A DNA stretch of 64,000 nucleotides from Bowmanella sp. JS7-9 (GTDB taxonomy: Bacteria; Pseudomonadota; Gammaproteobacteria; Enterobacterales; Alteromonadaceae). Made by a program: the position numbers and the translations under genes. Shown here piece by piece: positions 28,776-39,043 of the stretch (position 1 is the stretch's first letter; each line of letters begins with the position of its first letter). A model generated the notes under the pieces. That model ran no database searches, was not told where the DNA came from, and worked only from the letters and a program-made list of their open reading frames with translations. Location: positions 124,001 to 188,000 of the forward strand of contig NZ_JXSY01000002.1 in NCBI RefSeq assembly GCF_004329715.1, in the 5' to 3' direction.

Positions 28776-29885
28776 ATGTTTCGCATTCTGCTCGGGCTGG
28801 GATTCTATGCGCTGGCGGCACTGATTATCGTGTCCCAGTACCAGCATCGCCTGTCGGTTAAACAGCTTCGTCAGGATCCCGTATTGGCCGCCGCGCTGGG
28901 CGATCAGTCTGCACAGTTGGCACTGGCCGGAGAGTGGCTGGAAAAGGCGCCGGCCATCGCCCAGTATTGGCTGACCCGCGCGTCAGAACAAGGCGGGGCG
29001 GATATTCGCTGGCGCTTAGCCAGGCTCGCACTACAAAACGGCGATGTCAGCACTTTCTATCAAACCCTGGAAGACTCAGAGCCCACCACACTTACGCCAC
29101 AAGCCGCGACGCTGTTGCAGGATATTCTGACCTTACGCCGTGGATATCAGGCCAGTGCCTGCCAGCAACATTTATTGTTTGTCGCGCAGGATACCGAAGG
29201 CATCAGCCAGGCCGCCGGATTATTGTCCGCCTGGCAGCAGGATGCGGATCTACGCAGTTTGCCGGTATGTTTTTCTGACCTGAGTCTGCAACCGGCTAAT
29301 GGTTTAGCTTGCGCCACGTCACCACGTTTACATTGCGATGAAAACTTTCTTGCTAACCAGTTGATCGATCGCGAGTTCACCCATGTGGTTGTTATGGGGC
29401 AGGCGGGCAAAGCCAATGTGCATCAGGGCATCATGTATCTGGATCGCGGTGATGATTTTGCGGTGTTTGTGCATGAACTGGCACATTTTGCCGGATTGCT
29501 GGATGAATACGCGTTAAGCCGTGAGCTGGCCGAACAATTTTGCGTCGATGGCGCCCATCAGGCGAATCTGGTGATTAGTCAAACGGGCATCATTCCGCCA
29601 TTACCGGCTGACTGGCCGCAAGACACCATCTTGTCACCAGCGCAGACCTGCGAGCTGGCTGAACAAAATCTGCAGGCATGGAAACCACATGCCCGTTTCA
29701 GTTTTATGCAGTTTTACGATGAGGGCGACCGCGCACCGGTCTATATGCAAATCTGGCGCGCGCAACTGCTGGAATCAGCGTTACAACGCCCTGCTTATGT
29801 GAATTTTGTCAACGCCACTGAGGGTGAGATACAACAACTCTGGCAGCGCCGCCTCGACGATTTTCAGCACGCAACCAGCGACTGA
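28776..29885 (+). CDS. Putative membrane-anchored zinc metallopeptidase (HELAH motif)
   Basis: I do not recognise a named gene. The 369-residue product starts with an uncleaved-looking hydrophobic segment (about 3-20). An Ala/Leu-rich helical region follows (about 30-120), resembling TPR/SEL1 repeats such as QYWLTRASEQGGADIRWRLARLA. A C-terminal enzyme-like domain has the gluzincin-type motif HELAHFAGLLDEY (His233, Glu234, His237, then Asp243-Glu244). HExxH followed by L-x-D-E-Y recalls M64-type peptidases. Six or more Cys residues in the presumed periplasmic part suggest disulfides. It begins 9 bp after nlpI, so it is probably cotranscribed and acts in the same compartment. Its last 22 bp overlap the convergent sprT. 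Confidence 0.6.
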   Translation: MFRILLGLGFYALAALIIVSQYQHRLSVKQLRQDPVLAAALGDQSAQLALAGEWLEKAPAIAQYWLTRASEQGGADIRWRLARLALQNGDVSTFYQTLEDSEPTTLTPQAATLLQDILTLRRGYQASACQQHLLFVAQDTEGISQAAGLLSAWQQDADLRSLPVCFSDLSLQPANGLACATSPRLHCDENFLANQLIDREFTHVVVMGQAGKANVHQGIMYLDRGDDFAVFVHELAHFAGLLDEYALSRELAEQFCVDGAHQANLVISQTGIIPPLPADWPQDTILSPAQTCELAEQNLQAWKPHARFSFMQFYDEGDRAPVYMQIWRAQLLESALQRPAYVNFVNATEGEIQQLWQRRLDDFQHATSD

Positions 29886-30409
29886 CCACATCCCCGGCAC
29901 AAATAACGCGTGCCTTTTAACACCTTATTGTGCCGCCGAATGCTCAGTTGATGTTGTTTACAACCACATTGATAGCTGAAGGTTTTACCCGCCACATCGG
30001 TCACATCCATTTTATGGGTTACGTGGGGGGCCAGTTTAAATACCTGACGCATCATCTGCTGCCACTCAGCGCCATGAGGGCGTACCCGGCCGTACAACTG
30101 ATAGACCGCCAGATGACAGACTTCGTGGGGAATAACCTGGTGTAAAAACTCCTGCTGATTTTGCAGTAACAGGGTGGGGTTAAGGCGAACTTCATTTAGT
30201 TGCAGGCGTGCAGAGCCGGCAATTTTACCACGCTGGTTGTAGCGGATAAGGGGCAGGCGTAACTGGCTGCCATAATGCTGATTAATGCGGGTCAGGCAAG
30301 TTGCCACGCAGGTCGCAACTGCCTGTTTCAGTTCTGGCCGGATTATTTTACTTCTACTCCGGCGGCCTGTTTGTCTGCATGGTAGCTGGAGCGGACCAAT
30401 GGACCACAC
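29864..30409 (-). CDS. sprT: SprT-family zinc-binding protein
   Basis: SprT proteins resemble the protease domain of eukaryotic Spartan/SPRTN; the bacterial role is unclear. The protein shows the [13 protein letters not shown] zinc motif, RVRPHGAEW and a C-terminal zinc ribbon (CGCKQHQL, then CRGCGQ). Compared with E. coli SprT (165 residues), homology begins around residue 18-22 of this frame ([11 protein letters not shown]). No ATG, GTG or TTG is available there. The only upstream start, GTG at 30409, gives 181 residues and overlaps the 3' end of lipA by 67 bp. The true start may be a rare codon (ATA or ATT) or this GTG. It follows lipA on the same strand. Confidence 0.85.
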   Translation of the reverse strand: MWSIGPLQLPCRQTGRRSRSKIIRPELKQAVATCVATCLTRINQHYGSQLRLPLIRYNQRGKIAGSARLQLNEVRLNPTLLLQNQQEFLHQVIPHEVCHLAVYQLYGRVRPHGAEWQQMMRQVFKLAPHVTHKMDVTDVAGKTFSYQCGCKQHQLSIRRHNKVLKGTRYLCRGCGQSLVAC

Positions 30410-31305
30410 GCAGCATGGGTAAAGCCCAGCTCTTCTGCGGTTACCCGAAGCGCATCGAATTCATCCGGATGTACGTAACGTTTTACCGGGTAGTGATGAC
30501 GACTAGGTTGCAAATACTGGCCGAGGGTCAGCATATCTACATCATGGGCGCGCAGGTCTTTCAGTACTTCTGCCATTTCTTCCTGGCTTTCACCCATACC
30601 CATCATCAGACCGGATTTAGTCATGACGTCAGGGTGCTGGGCTTTGAATTTTTTCAGCAGATCCAATGACCACTGATAGTTAGCGCCGGGGCGACATTCG
30701 CGATAAAGACGTGGAATGGTTTCCAGATTGTGGTTAAACACATCCGGTACACCTTGCTTAAATATCTCCAGCGCGCGGTCCATACGGCCACGGAAATCCG
30801 GTACCAATACTTCAATTTTGGTTTGCGGGCTGTGTTCACGAATCGCGTTAATACAATCGACAAAATGCTGAGCACCACCATCGCGCAAATCATCGCGATC
30901 TACTGAGGTGATCACCACATATTTTAAGCGCATTTCAGCGATGGTTTTGGCCAGTTTAAGTGGCTCTTCAGCGGAAGGTGGCAGCGGTTTACCATGCGCC
31001 ACATCACAAAACGGACAACGACGGGTACAGATATCACCCAAAATCATAAAGGTGGCGGTACCGTGGTTGAAACACTCGGCCAGATTCGGACAGGAGGCTT
31101 CTTCACATACAGAATGCAGTTTGTTCTTGCGTAACGTGGCCTTGATGTGGTCAATATTTTCGGTACGCGCAGGCAGCTTAATCTTGATCCACTCAGGTTT
31201 ACGTAACATTTCCTCACGTTCGGTGGGAATAATAGTGACGGGAATATGTTTTACTTTTTCTTCGTCACGGAGTTTAACACCCGCTTCGACGCGTGATTTA
31301 GTCAT
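30343..31305 (-). CDS. lipA: Lipoyl synthase
   Basis: LipA is a radical-SAM enzyme that inserts two sulfur atoms into octanoyl groups on lipoyl domains, such as those of SucB in this window. The 320-residue protein has both Fe-S motifs: the auxiliary cluster Cys67, Cys72, Cys78 ([12 protein letters not shown]) and the radical-SAM cluster Cys93, Cys97, Cys100 (CTRRCPFC), with the C-terminal RSSYHAD Ser ligand. The ATG at 31305 follows GAAGGA; a TTG one codon upstream is less likely. It overlaps the 3' end of lipB by 8 bp, so the two are coupled. Confidence 0.97.
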   Translation of the reverse strand: MTKSRVEAGVKLRDEEKVKHIPVTIIPTEREEMLRKPEWIKIKLPARTENIDHIKATLRKNKLHSVCEEASCPNLAECFNHGTATFMILGDICTRRCPFCDVAHGKPLPPSAEEPLKLAKTIAEMRLKYVVITSVDRDDLRDGGAQHFVDCINAIREHSPQTKIEVLVPDFRGRMDRALEIFKQGVPDVFNHNLETIPRLYRECRPGANYQWSLDLLKKFKAQHPDVMTKSGLMMGMGESQEEMAEVLKDLRAHDVDMLTLGQYLQPSRHHYPVKRYVHPDEFDALRVTAEELGFTHAACGPLVRSSYHADKQAAGVEVK

Positions 31306-31960
31306 CAAATCCTTCCTGTAGTATCAGGTTGTCGATATTCAGCAATGAGGTGAAGGCATTCAGTAGCGCGTGGGAGGCCGCTTTTATCGAATCGGGTCCA
31401 CCCAGTCTGGCACAATCAGTCATTTGCATCCCGGCATAACCGCAGGGATTGATCCTTAAGAATGGCTCCAGCGGCATATTAACATTCAGCGCCAACCCAT
31501 GAAATGAGCAACCTTTGCGAATGCGTAGCCCCAGAGAGCAAATTTTTTGTTCATTAACGTATACACCTGGCGCATCCGGCTTGGCATAGGCCTCGATACC
31601 ACTTTCAGCCAGCATAGTAACAATGGATTGCTCCAGGGCGGTTACCAGATCGCGCACACCCATTTTTCTGCGGCGAATATCCAGTAACACGTACATCATT
31701 AGCTGACCCGGACCGTGATAGGTCACCTGGCCACCGCGGTCCACCTGTACCACAGGAATGTCACCGGGATTAAGGATATGTTCGGCTTTGCCTGCCTGAC
31801 CCTGGGTAAATACCGGGTCGTGCTCTAGTATCCACAACTCATCCGGTGTTGTGGCATCACGTTCATCGGTAAATGCCTGCATTTTTTGCCAAATCGGCTC
31901 ATAAGGCTGACGGCCTAAATGGCGAATAATGACGCTGCGGGTCAGGTCAGCAGATAGCAT
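31298..31960 (-). CDS. lipB: Octanoyl-ACP:protein octanoyltransferase
   Basis: LipB transfers octanoate from acyl-carrier protein to lipoyl domains, the first step of lipoate assembly before LipA. The 220-residue protein shows [16 protein letters not shown], the [23 protein letters not shown] segment containing the catalytic Lys and Cys region, and [12 protein letters not shown]. It starts at 31960 with a 1-nt overlap (TAATG) with the ybeD stop. Confidence 0.96.
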   Translation of the reverse strand: MLSADLTRSVIIRHLGRQPYEPIWQKMQAFTDERDATTPDELWILEHDPVFTQGQAGKAEHILNPGDIPVVQVDRGGQVTYHGPGQLMMYVLLDIRRRKMGVRDLVTALEQSIVTMLAESGIEAYAKPDAPGVYVNEQKICSLGLRIRKGCSFHGLALNVNMPLEPFLRINPCGYAGMQMTDCARLGGPDSIKAASHALLNAFTSLLNIDNLILQEGFDD

Positions 31961-32223
31961 TACAGAACCACACGTACCAGTTCGAGCTTGGCTAACTCTT
32001 TGTACAGGGTTTCCATGTGATCTTTGCTGGTCACACGCACGCTGACAGACACAGAGTGGTAGTTACCTTTACTGCTTGGTTTTACCGTCGGATTATAATC
32101 GCCCGGCGCATGTAACTGCAGACAACCAATCACGTCATCTGGCAGGCGCTCGTGAGCAACACCCATGACTTTAAAGGTTTGTAAGCAGGGAAATTCCAGT
32201 AATTCATCAAAGCGGGTTTCCAA
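31960..32223 (-). CDS. ybeD: YbeD family protein (DUF493)
   Basis: This is an 87-residue ACT-like small protein of the YbeD/DUF493 family, conserved in front of lipB; its function is unknown. It reads [13 protein letters not shown], then a central [28 protein letters not shown] and [27 protein letters not shown]. The start is TTG at 32223, with GGAGA 6 nt upstream. It heads the ybeD-lipB-lipA(-sprT) transcript. Confidence 0.94.
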   Translation of the reverse strand: METRFDELLEFPCLQTFKVMGVAHERLPDDVIGCLQLHAPGDYNPTVKPSSKGNYHSVSVSVRVTSKDHMETLYKELAKLELVRVVL

Positions 32224-32255
32224 CAGCGTTCTCCGGCAATAAAAAAGGGGGGCGA

Positions 32256-32261
32256 ATTATA
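32256..32261 (-). promoter_or_regulatory. Candidate -10 element for ybeD-lipB-lipA
   Basis: On the minus strand a consensus TATAAT lies 33 bp upstream of the ybeD start. The -35 region is not recognisable, so the assignment is positional. Confidence 0.4.
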
Positions 32262-32332
32262 AACAAAACGTGGCGCTAAGACCACGCTTGCAATGCAATG
32301 TGGGGCAGAGTCGGGCTGAATTCAAGGGATAA

Positions 32333-32356
32333 AAAAAGGCGCTGCTGCGCCTTTTT
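32333..32356 (-). terminator. Intrinsic terminator after dacA
   Basis: A 10-bp stem (AAAAAGGCGC and GCGCCTTTTT) with a 4-nt loop starts 10 bp beyond the dacA stop codon on the minus strand and ends in a T run. Confidence 0.9.
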
Positions 32357-32365
32357 GAATATTTG

Positions 32366-33535
32366 TTAGTTTTCCATACCAAGTTTGAGTTTGGCCCAGT
32401 CAACCGCTTTGCTCCACAGGCCGCCTTCGTTGACTTCCTGCAGGGTTACCAGTGGGTAGGTTGCCACGGTGTCATCACCCAGTTGTAAACTCAGTGTGCC
32501 GACCACAGTGCCTTTGGCCATAGGCGCTTCTAACTGTTTATCCAGCTTGAAGTTGGCTTGCAGATTTTTACGCTGGCCACGGGGGATGGTAATCGGAGTG
32601 TCCTGCATGATGCCCAGATCGACGGTTTCACGGTCACCCATAAAGATACGTTGCGCGGCGAAGCTGTCACCGGCTTTATATGGCGTCACGCTTTCATAGT
32701 AACGGAAACCGTACTTCAGCAGTTTTTGGCTTTCTACTTTACGAGCTCGCTCGCTTTCAGTGCCCATTACTACCGCAATTAAACGCATATCACCCTGAGT
32801 AGCAGATGACACCAGATTGTAACCCGCGCCGGAGGTGTGACCGGTTTTTACACCGTCGGCATTCAGGCTTTTATCCCACAGCAAAGGGTTGCGGTTGTGC
32901 TGTTTGATATTGTTGTAGGTAAATTCTTTTTCCGCGTAAATGGCGTATTCTTCCGGCACATCGCGGATCAGCGCTTGGGCCAGCGTGGCCATATCACGAG
33001 GGGAGGTATAGTGATCACCATTATCCAAACCGTGGGCGTTGATAAAATGGCTGGCGCTCATGCCCAATTTCTCGGCATAGGCATTCATCATATCGGCGAA
33101 GGCATCTTCGCTACCGGCAATGTGTTCGGCCATAGCAACGCAGGCATCATTGCCTGAGGCAATGATGATACCGCGGTTTAAATCCGACACTTTGACCTGG
33201 GTGCCGACTTCAATAAACATCACTGAAGAGTCCGGGAAGTTTTTCGCCCAGGCTTTTTCGGAGATAGTTACCATATCATCGTTGTGAATACGGCCGGCTT
33301 TCAGCTCCATCCCAATCACATAACTGGTCATCATCTTGGTCAGACTGGCCGGTGCCAGACTCATATCTGCATTACCATCGGCAATTACGTGGCCGGTATT
33401 GGCATCAAGCAGAATATAGCCTTTGGCATTAATTTCAGGTGACGGCGGAATGACCACTGCGCTGGCGGCCTGTGTAAATAGGGCGAAGAATAAAGTAGTT
33501 GCCCAACGACGAAGAGAAGGTTGTTTTGTTAGCAT
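32366..33535 (-). CDS. dacA: D-alanyl-D-alanine carboxypeptidase (PBP5)
   Basis: PBP5 trims the terminal D-Ala of peptidoglycan pentapeptides in the periplasm. The 389-residue precursor has a Sec signal peptide ending in AASA-VVIPP. The penicillin-binding motifs are SLTK (PASLTKMM), SGN (ASGNDACVAM) and KTG (VKTGHTSGAGYN), and it ends with the family's C-terminal beta domain and amphipathic membrane-anchoring helix (SKAVDWAKLKLG). I start it at the ATG at 33535, preceded by GGGA; the longer open frame adds a segment unlike a signal peptide. A TATAGT about 53 bp upstream may be its -10. Confidence 0.96.
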   Translation of the reverse strand: MLTKQPSLRRWATTLFFALFTQAASAVVIPPSPEINAKGYILLDANTGHVIADGNADMSLAPASLTKMMTSYVIGMELKAGRIHNDDMVTISEKAWAKNFPDSSVMFIEVGTQVKVSDLNRGIIIASGNDACVAMAEHIAGSEDAFADMMNAYAEKLGMSASHFINAHGLDNGDHYTSPRDMATLAQALIRDVPEEYAIYAEKEFTYNNIKQHNRNPLLWDKSLNADGVKTGHTSGAGYNLVSSATQGDMRLIAVVMGTESERARKVESQKLLKYGFRYYESVTPYKAGDSFAAQRIFMGDRETVDLGIMQDTPITIPRGQRKNLQANFKLDKQLEAPMAKGTVVGTLSLQLGDDTVATYPLVTLQEVNEGGLWSKAVDWAKLKLGMEN

Positions 33536-33679
33536 TATGTTCCCGGTTTTGTGTAACGTCAGAATAAACAAAATCGAATAGTCAGCCACTATACCATTTA
33601 AAAAGCTTATATGGGCAGGGCAGATCGAATTTTTACTCCGACCACATCAATCGCAAAAAGTTTAAAAGAATCATGCAGA

Positions 33680-34543
33680 TTAATAGGCCGTCAGCAGTGG
33701 AAACGCGCTGGGGTAACCATCCGCTTTAAGCTGATCTGCCAGTTGGCGCGCGCTTTGTTCGTCTTTGAGGGGCCCAAGGCGCAGACGATGCACGCCGTTT
33801 TCTTCCGGCGTATGAATATTGGTCTGATACAACTGTTGTAAGCCTTTCGCCAGATTCCGGGCTTTGTCTGCGTCCTGTAATGCCAGTACCTGCACAAACC
33901 AGGCTTCGCTGTTATTTAATGCCAGTTGCTGAGGCTCCGGCTTGTCATCAAATAACGGCTTACCGGCCAGATATAAACGGCCTTCATCATCGACACTGAT
34001 GACCTCAATCTGCACATTGGCCACGCCGGTTTTCAGCACATCCAGTTTTAACGCGGCCGCATAAGATAAATCGATAATACGTCCCTGATGGAAAGGCCCG
34101 CGATCATTCACGCGCACAATGGCTTTTTTCCCGTTGTCCAGATTGGTCACCTGCACATAGCTGGGCAGGGGCAGGGTTTTATGCGCCGCCGACATACTGT
34201 ACATGTCATAGGTTTCGCCGTTGGAGGTCAGGTGACCATGGAATTTTTGCCCATACCAACTGGCCATGCCTTTTTCACTGTGGGTGACGGCCTGATCCGG
34301 CGAAATAGGGTGATAGGTTTTGCCACGAATCACATAGCTACGTTGATTGACCGGGTTGTGCGGCTCTTTTTTCGGGGTGGCGTCGTGTTGCAGAATTTCG
34401 CTGGGTAGTACAGTCGGGGGCGCATCATGGCGCAGGCTGTAACGACCGCTTGGGGTACTGCTACAGGCGCTGAGTAGCACGGCTGCAAGCAGCAGCAACG
34501 AGCGGCGTGAAACAGCTTGTGACAGAGTGTTTAGCGCAAACAT
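33680..34543 (-). CDS. rlpA: Septal-ring lipoprotein / lytic transglycosylase RlpA
   Basis: RlpA is an outer-membrane lipoprotein that, in Pseudomonas aeruginosa, is a lytic transglycosylase specific for naked glycan strands. The 287-residue product has lipobox LSAC (Cys27), a double-psi beta-barrel domain (GMASWYGQKFHGHLTSNGETYDMYSM, then VRVNDRGPFHQGRIIDLSYAAA) and a C-terminal SPOR domain (about 213-285) that binds denuded septal peptidoglycan. It lies 31 bp downstream of mrdB, as in E. coli. Confidence 0.95.
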   Translation of the reverse strand: MFALNTLSQAVSRRSLLLLAAVLLSACSSTPSGRYSLRHDAPPTVLPSEILQHDATPKKEPHNPVNQRSYVIRGKTYHPISPDQAVTHSEKGMASWYGQKFHGHLTSNGETYDMYSMSAAHKTLPLPSYVQVTNLDNGKKAIVRVNDRGPFHQGRIIDLSYAAALKLDVLKTGVANVQIEVISVDDEGRLYLAGKPLFDDKPEPQQLALNNSEAWFVQVLALQDADKARNLAKGLQQLYQTNIHTPEENGVHRLRLGPLKDEQSARQLADQLKADGYPSAFPLLTAY

Positions 34544-34574
34544 GACTGCCTGATTAGGTCATTATTATTCTGAG

Positions 34575-35690
34575 TTAACGGGATAATAGCCGTTTTTGTG
34601 TACTGATTGCCATCAAAATACCAAAGCCGGCCATCAGGGTCACCATGGAGGTGCCGCCATAGCTGACCAGCGGCAATGGCACGCCCACCACTGGCAATAA
34701 GCCGGACACCATGCCCATATTGACGAATACATACACGAAGAAGGTCAGGGTGATACTGCCGGCCAGTAGCTTGGAATACGCATCCTGAGCACGCACCGCA
34801 ATCAGCATGCCGCGAATAATAATAAATAAATACAGTGCCAGCAGGGCCAGAATGCCGATAAAACCAAACTCTTCACTGAACACCGAAAAGATAAAGTCGG
34901 TATGGCGCTCGGGTAAAAACTCCAGCTGTGACTGAGTACCCTGGAGCCAGCCTTTGCCCTCAATGCCGCCGGAGCCTATGGCAATTTGCGACTGGATAAT
35001 GTGATAGCCGGAGCCGAGCGGATCGCTTTCCGGGTTTAAAAAGGTCAGCACCCGCTGTTTCTGGTAATCCTGCATCAAAAACAGCCACATAATCGGGGTA
35101 AATAAACCGGCCGCTAAGGTACAAAAGCCGATGAGCTTCCAGCTCAGCCCCGCCAGAAAGATCACAAACAACCCCGAGCTGGCAATCAACAGTGAGGTGC
35201 CCAAATCCGGTTGTTTGGCAATCAGCAGGGTTGGCACCAGTACCATCACAAACCCGATAAACACGTCTTTGAGCTTGGTTGGCAGGGTAAATTTACTCAC
35301 ATACCAGGCCACCATCATGGGTACCGCCAGTTTCATGATCTCTGACGGCTGAAAACGCATAAAGCCCAAATCCAGCCAGCGTTGTGCCCCTTTGCCCACC
35401 GTGCCCACCGCCAGTACGGCGATGAGCATTAATAAGCCAGATACATAGAAAAACACCGACACCCGCCGAAAAGCGCCGGGTGGAATTTGTGCCAGCAGCA
35501 CCATCACGCCAATGGCAAACGCCAGACGAATTACCTGACGCTCAATCAACGCCAGATCTTTGCCGCCAGCCGACCAGATTACACACAGACCCAGCGACAT
35601 CAGAGTCAATAAACCCAGCAACAACCACCCGTCGATATGCATCCGGTTGAGCAGGGAGCGTTTATCCGTTTCCAGCTTAGTTCGCTGCAT
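34575..35690 (-). CDS. mrdB: Rod-shape peptidoglycan glycosyltransferase RodA
   Basis: RodA is the SEDS-family polymerase that elongates peptidoglycan with PBP2. The 371-residue protein has about ten transmembrane helices. SEDS motifs seen include [19 protein letters not shown], the [22 protein letters not shown] loop and the C-terminal [20 protein letters not shown]. Its start overlaps the mrdA stop by 14 bp. Confidence 0.97.
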   Translation of the reverse strand: MQRTKLETDKRSLLNRMHIDGWLLLGLLTLMSLGLCVIWSAGGKDLALIERQVIRLAFAIGVMVLLAQIPPGAFRRVSVFFYVSGLLMLIAVLAVGTVGKGAQRWLDLGFMRFQPSEIMKLAVPMMVAWYVSKFTLPTKLKDVFIGFVMVLVPTLLIAKQPDLGTSLLIASSGLFVIFLAGLSWKLIGFCTLAAGLFTPIMWLFLMQDYQKQRVLTFLNPESDPLGSGYHIIQSQIAIGSGGIEGKGWLQGTQSQLEFLPERHTDFIFSVFSEEFGFIGILALLALYLFIIIRGMLIAVRAQDAYSKLLAGSITLTFFVYVFVNMGMVSGLLPVVGVPLPLVSYGGTSMVTLMAGFGILMAISTQKRLLSR

Positions 35691-37554
35691 GAGTCTCTTT
35701 GGCCTGATTAAAGTAAGTGTCCATCATAATCCGAGCGATGGGGGCGGCATTGGAACCACCGCCACCGGCGTTTTCCAGTGCCACGGCCACCACCACTTCG
35801 GGGGCATCATAGGGTGCATAACCCACGTACATGGCGTTATCACGGAGGTGCGCGGCGACTTTTTTCTCGTCGTATTCTTCGTCTTCACCAATCTGGAATA
35901 ACTGGGCCGTGCCGGTTTTACCGGCGGACACGTAGTCTGTATTTTTAAACGCGGTGCGCGCCGTACCGTGCACCGGGTCGTTGACCACCTCTTGCATGGC
36001 ATGCAGCACCACATCCACGTTGCTTTGTTTATTGATGCGCAGTGGTTCACTCTCGTTCGGGGGCAACAGTTCAATCCCGGTGGGTTGTAACTCACCACGC
36101 AAAATGCGCGGATGGTAGTGAATCCCGCGATTGGCCAGTTCCATAATGGAGGTTGCCAATTGCAACGGTGTGGCCGTCCAGAAGCTCTGACCGATACCTA
36201 TGATGATCGTATCACCGATGTACCAGGGTTCGTTACGCGCAGCTTTTTTCCATCCGCGGCTGGGCATAATGCCATCGGCCTCTTCGTATAAATCGATGCC
36301 GGTATAATCGCCAAAGCCAAATTGCTGCATAAAATCGCTGATGCGATCGATGCCGAGGCGGTACGCGAGATCGTAGAAAAACGTATCGCAGGACACCACA
36401 ATGGCTTTAGTCACATCCACATAGCCGTGGCCGGTAGCTTTGTGGTCACGCCAGGTGTGGGACACATTGGGCAGGGTGTATTTACCCACATCCAGCATTT
36501 TCGAGGTCGGCGTGATGACGTTCTCTTCCAGCCCCAGCAGCGCCAGGTGCGGTTTAATGGTGGATGCCGGCGGATATTGTCCTTGAGTAGCCCGGTTGAT
36601 CAGTGGCTTGTTCTTATTGGCCAGCAGGGCGTTGTAGTTTTTCGAACTGATCCCATGCACAAACAAGTTAGGGTCGTAACTGGGGTTGCTGTACATGGCG
36701 AGCACGCCACCATCGCGGGAATCCAGCATCACTACCGAGCCCCGTTGGCCTTCCAGTGCTTTGACGGCTGCCTGCTGTAAACGGATATCAATATTCAGGA
36801 TCAGATCCTGCCCCGGCGTCGGTGGTTCAAACCGCAGGGTACGCAGTATCTTACCGCGGCTGTTAACTTCAACTTCCTGGTAGCCCACTTCACCATGCAG
36901 CAGTGCCTCGTGGTATTTCTCGACCCCCAGTTTGCCGATATCGTGGGTCGCAGCGTAATTGGCTTCCTGGCCTTCGACTGCCAGTTTTTGTAAATCCCGT
37001 TTGTTAATGCGTGCCACATAGCCCAGTACATGGGTCAGCGCTTCGGCGTAGGGGTAAAAACGTTTCAGGCGGGCTTCGATACTGACGCCGGGAAAGCGGT
37101 GTTGATTTACCGCAAACAGCGCCATCTGTTCTTCGGTCATGCTGCCCAACAGCGCGACCGGCTTAAAGCGGCGCTGACTGGCCATATCTTTACGAAAATC
37201 GTCCAGGCGATCGGCATCAATGCTGAGCAGGCTGGCTAATTCGCTGAGGGTGTCGTCCAGATTATCTACCTGTTCGGGGATCACCTCCAGGCGAAACACC
37301 GGGCGGTTCTCGGCCAGCAATACGCCGTTACGGTCATAAATCAGGCCGCGATTGGGCGCCACCGGCAGTAACTTAATCCGGTTGCCATCGGCGCGGGTTT
37401 GGTAATCTTCGTAGCGGGTGACCTGTAACTTATACAGGTTATTCAGCAATACCAGCAGCATAATGCCCACCAGGATCAGTGCCATAAATGCCCGTCTGGC
37501 AACCAGATTAGCTTCTGCGGTGTGATCCCGAATGGCAATACGACGTGGTGGCAT
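35677..37554 (-). CDS. mrdA: Penicillin-binding protein 2
   Basis: PBP2 is the elongasome transpeptidase that works with RodA. The 625-residue protein has one N-terminal membrane anchor (about 24-44), a pedestal region and a transpeptidase domain. The active-site motifs are STIK (PASTIKPH), SCD (VSCDTFFYD, the SxN/D motif) and KTG (AGKTGTAQ). It starts 9 bp after the rlmH stop. Confidence 0.97.
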   Translation of the reverse strand: MPPRRIAIRDHTAEANLVARRAFMALILVGIMLLVLLNNLYKLQVTRYEDYQTRADGNRIKLLPVAPNRGLIYDRNGVLLAENRPVFRLEVIPEQVDNLDDTLSELASLLSIDADRLDDFRKDMASQRRFKPVALLGSMTEEQMALFAVNQHRFPGVSIEARLKRFYPYAEALTHVLGYVARINKRDLQKLAVEGQEANYAATHDIGKLGVEKYHEALLHGEVGYQEVEVNSRGKILRTLRFEPPTPGQDLILNIDIRLQQAAVKALEGQRGSVVMLDSRDGGVLAMYSNPSYDPNLFVHGISSKNYNALLANKNKPLINRATQGQYPPASTIKPHLALLGLEENVITPTSKMLDVGKYTLPNVSHTWRDHKATGHGYVDVTKAIVVSCDTFFYDLAYRLGIDRISDFMQQFGFGDYTGIDLYEEADGIMPSRGWKKAARNEPWYIGDTIIIGIGQSFWTATPLQLATSIMELANRGIHYHPRILRGELQPTGIELLPPNESEPLRINKQSNVDVVLHAMQEVVNDPVHGTARTAFKNTDYVSAGKTGTAQLFQIGEDEEYDEKKVAAHLRDNAMYVGYAPYDAPEVVVAVALENAGGGGSNAAPIARIMMDTYFNQAKETHAAN

Positions 37555-37563
37555 GCAGTAATT

Positions 37564-38034
37564 CTATTCCCTGTGATAGGGGTGATTGTTATTTAAAGAC
37601 CACGCGCGGTAAAGACTTTCTGCCACAATCACCCGAACTAGCGGATGGGGCAGGGTCAGGGCAGACAACGACCATTTCGCCTCAGATAAGGCAATACACG
37701 AGGGCGCCAGGCCTTCCGGTCCACCGACCAACAGGCTGACATCACGTCCATCCATCTGCCAGCTGGCTAGTTGCGTGGCCAGTTGTGGGGTAGTCCAGGG
37801 CTTGCCGGTTACTTCCAGCGTCACCACCCGATTGCCTTTAGGGATGGCCGCCAGGGTTAACTCACCTTCTTTGGTCAGGATCCGCTCAATATCGGCATTT
37901 TTGCCGCGCTTGCCGGCGGGAATCTCGGTCAACTGCAACTGCACATCGCCGCGTAACCGGCGGGCAAATTCCTGATAACCTTTTTCGACCCAGTCGGGCA
38001 TTTTCTGCCCGACCGCAATGAGTTGAATTTTCAT
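37564..38034 (-). CDS. rlmH: 23S rRNA pseudouridine-1915 N3-methyltransferase
   Basis: RlmH is a SPOUT methyltransferase acting on pseudouridine 1915 of 23S rRNA in the assembled 70S ribosome. The 156-residue protein begins [16 protein letters not shown] and has the SAM-binding knot motif [12 protein letters not shown] and the C-terminal [23 protein letters not shown]. The ATG at 38034 overlaps the rsfS stop by 1 nt (TGATG), which fixes the start. Confidence 0.96.
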   Translation of the reverse strand: MKIQLIAVGQKMPDWVEKGYQEFARRLRGDVQLQLTEIPAGKRGKNADIERILTKEGELTLAAIPKGNRVVTLEVTGKPWTTPQLATQLASWQMDGRDVSLLVGGPEGLAPSCIALSEAKWSLSALTLPHPLVRVIVAESLYRAWSLNNNHPYHRE

Positions 38035-38351
38035 CAGCCCCAGAGTTTTTCCAGCTGATAATAATCGCGGGTCGCGTCCTGCATGACATGCACGATCACA
38101 TCGCCCATATCGACCAGCACCCATTCACCTACATCTTCACCATCAACGGATAACGGCGGGATACCGGCTTTTTTCGCTTCAACTACCAGGTTATTGGCAA
38201 TAGACGCCACGTGGCGTTTGGAGTTACCCGAACAAATGATCAGCGCATCGGTGATGTTGGACTTATCGCTTACATCCAGCACTTTGATATCGCGGGCTTT
38301 TAAATCTTCAATTTTATCAATCGCAAATTGGATTAATTCTTCAGTGTTCAA
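38034..38351 (-). CDS. rsfS: Ribosomal silencing factor RsfS
   Basis: RsfS (YbeB) binds ribosomal protein L14 and blocks subunit joining in starvation. The 105-residue protein has [31 protein letters not shown] and the C-terminal [20 protein letters not shown], both highly conserved. It is translationally coupled to rlmH downstream and lies 35 bp after nadD. Confidence 0.96.
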   Translation of the reverse strand: MNTEELIQFAIDKIEDLKARDIKVLDVSDKSNITDALIICSGNSKRHVASIANNLVVEAKKAGIPPLSVDGEDVGEWVLVDMGDVIVHVMQDATRDYYQLEKLWG

Positions 38352-38386
38352 CGTGTTTACCTTTGTAAAAAATGCAGTTTATTTTA

Positions 38387-39043
38387 TCACGCTTGCGGCG
38401 TGGTTTGATAAAGCCCATTGTGGGCGATATAACGGGAAACATCCGCATTCAGCATCGGATGGGATGTGTTGCCCGCTTGTAATTGCTGGCGAAGTTCCGT
38501 CGCCGAGACATCCTGTAATTCATTTTCGGCCAGATAAATCGCGCCGGCTTTGCTGTGTTTCAGCGCATCAATATCCTCAACCTGATGTTCGGCAAGCAAG
38601 CGGGTAATTTCCGCCTCTGCCGCCTCTATAAATGCACCGGGGCGCAGCGCCACCACCAGATTCGCCATCGTCAGAATATCCTGATAACGATGCCAGCGAT
38701 GAAAGCTCAGCAACGAGTCCATGCCAATAAACACATACCAGTGCTTATCTGGCCAGGTCTGGCAAAGATGGTGCAGGGTATCCACCGTATACGACGGTGC
38801 CTGACGGGAAATTTCCCAGTCACTGACCCGAAAACGCGGGTAGGCCGCCGCCGCCAGTTTCACCATGGCCAGACGATGCGTGCTGTCTACCGCCGGGCTT
38901 TGCCGGTGCGGTGGAATGTGACAGGGCATCAAAACCACCTGTTCCAACCCGATTTGTGCGGCAATTTGTTCCACCGGGGCTAAGTGGCCCTGATGGATCG
39001 GATCGAACGTGCCCCCATATAACCCTGCCAGTTCAGCCGACAT
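38387..39043 (-). CDS. nadD: Nicotinate-nucleotide adenylyltransferase
   Basis: NadD adenylates nicotinate mononucleotide to deamido-NAD. The 218-residue protein has the nucleotidyltransferase motif GGTFDPIHQGHL (HxGH), HIPPHR for phosphate binding, and the C-terminal DVSATELRQQLQ (ISSTxIR-type). The ATG at 39043 overlaps the holA stop by 1 nt; the longer upstream frame lies inside holA and is rejected. Confidence 0.95.
   Translation of the reverse strand: MSAELAGLYGGTFDPIHQGHLAPVEQIAAQIGLEQVVLMPCHIPPHRQSPAVDSTHRLAMVKLAAAAYPRFRVSDWEISRQAPSYTVDTLHHLCQTWPDKHWYVFIGMDSLLSFHRWHRYQDILTMANLVVALRPGAFIEAAEAEITRLLAEHQVEDIDALKHSKAGAIYLAENELQDVSATELRQQLQAGNTSHPMLNADVSRYIAHNGLYQTTPQA

Noticed and set aside
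33588-33593. TATAGT upstream of dacA as a firm promoter
   Set aside because: The hexamer is good and suitably placed, but no -35 is recognisable, so I mention it only in the dacA entry.
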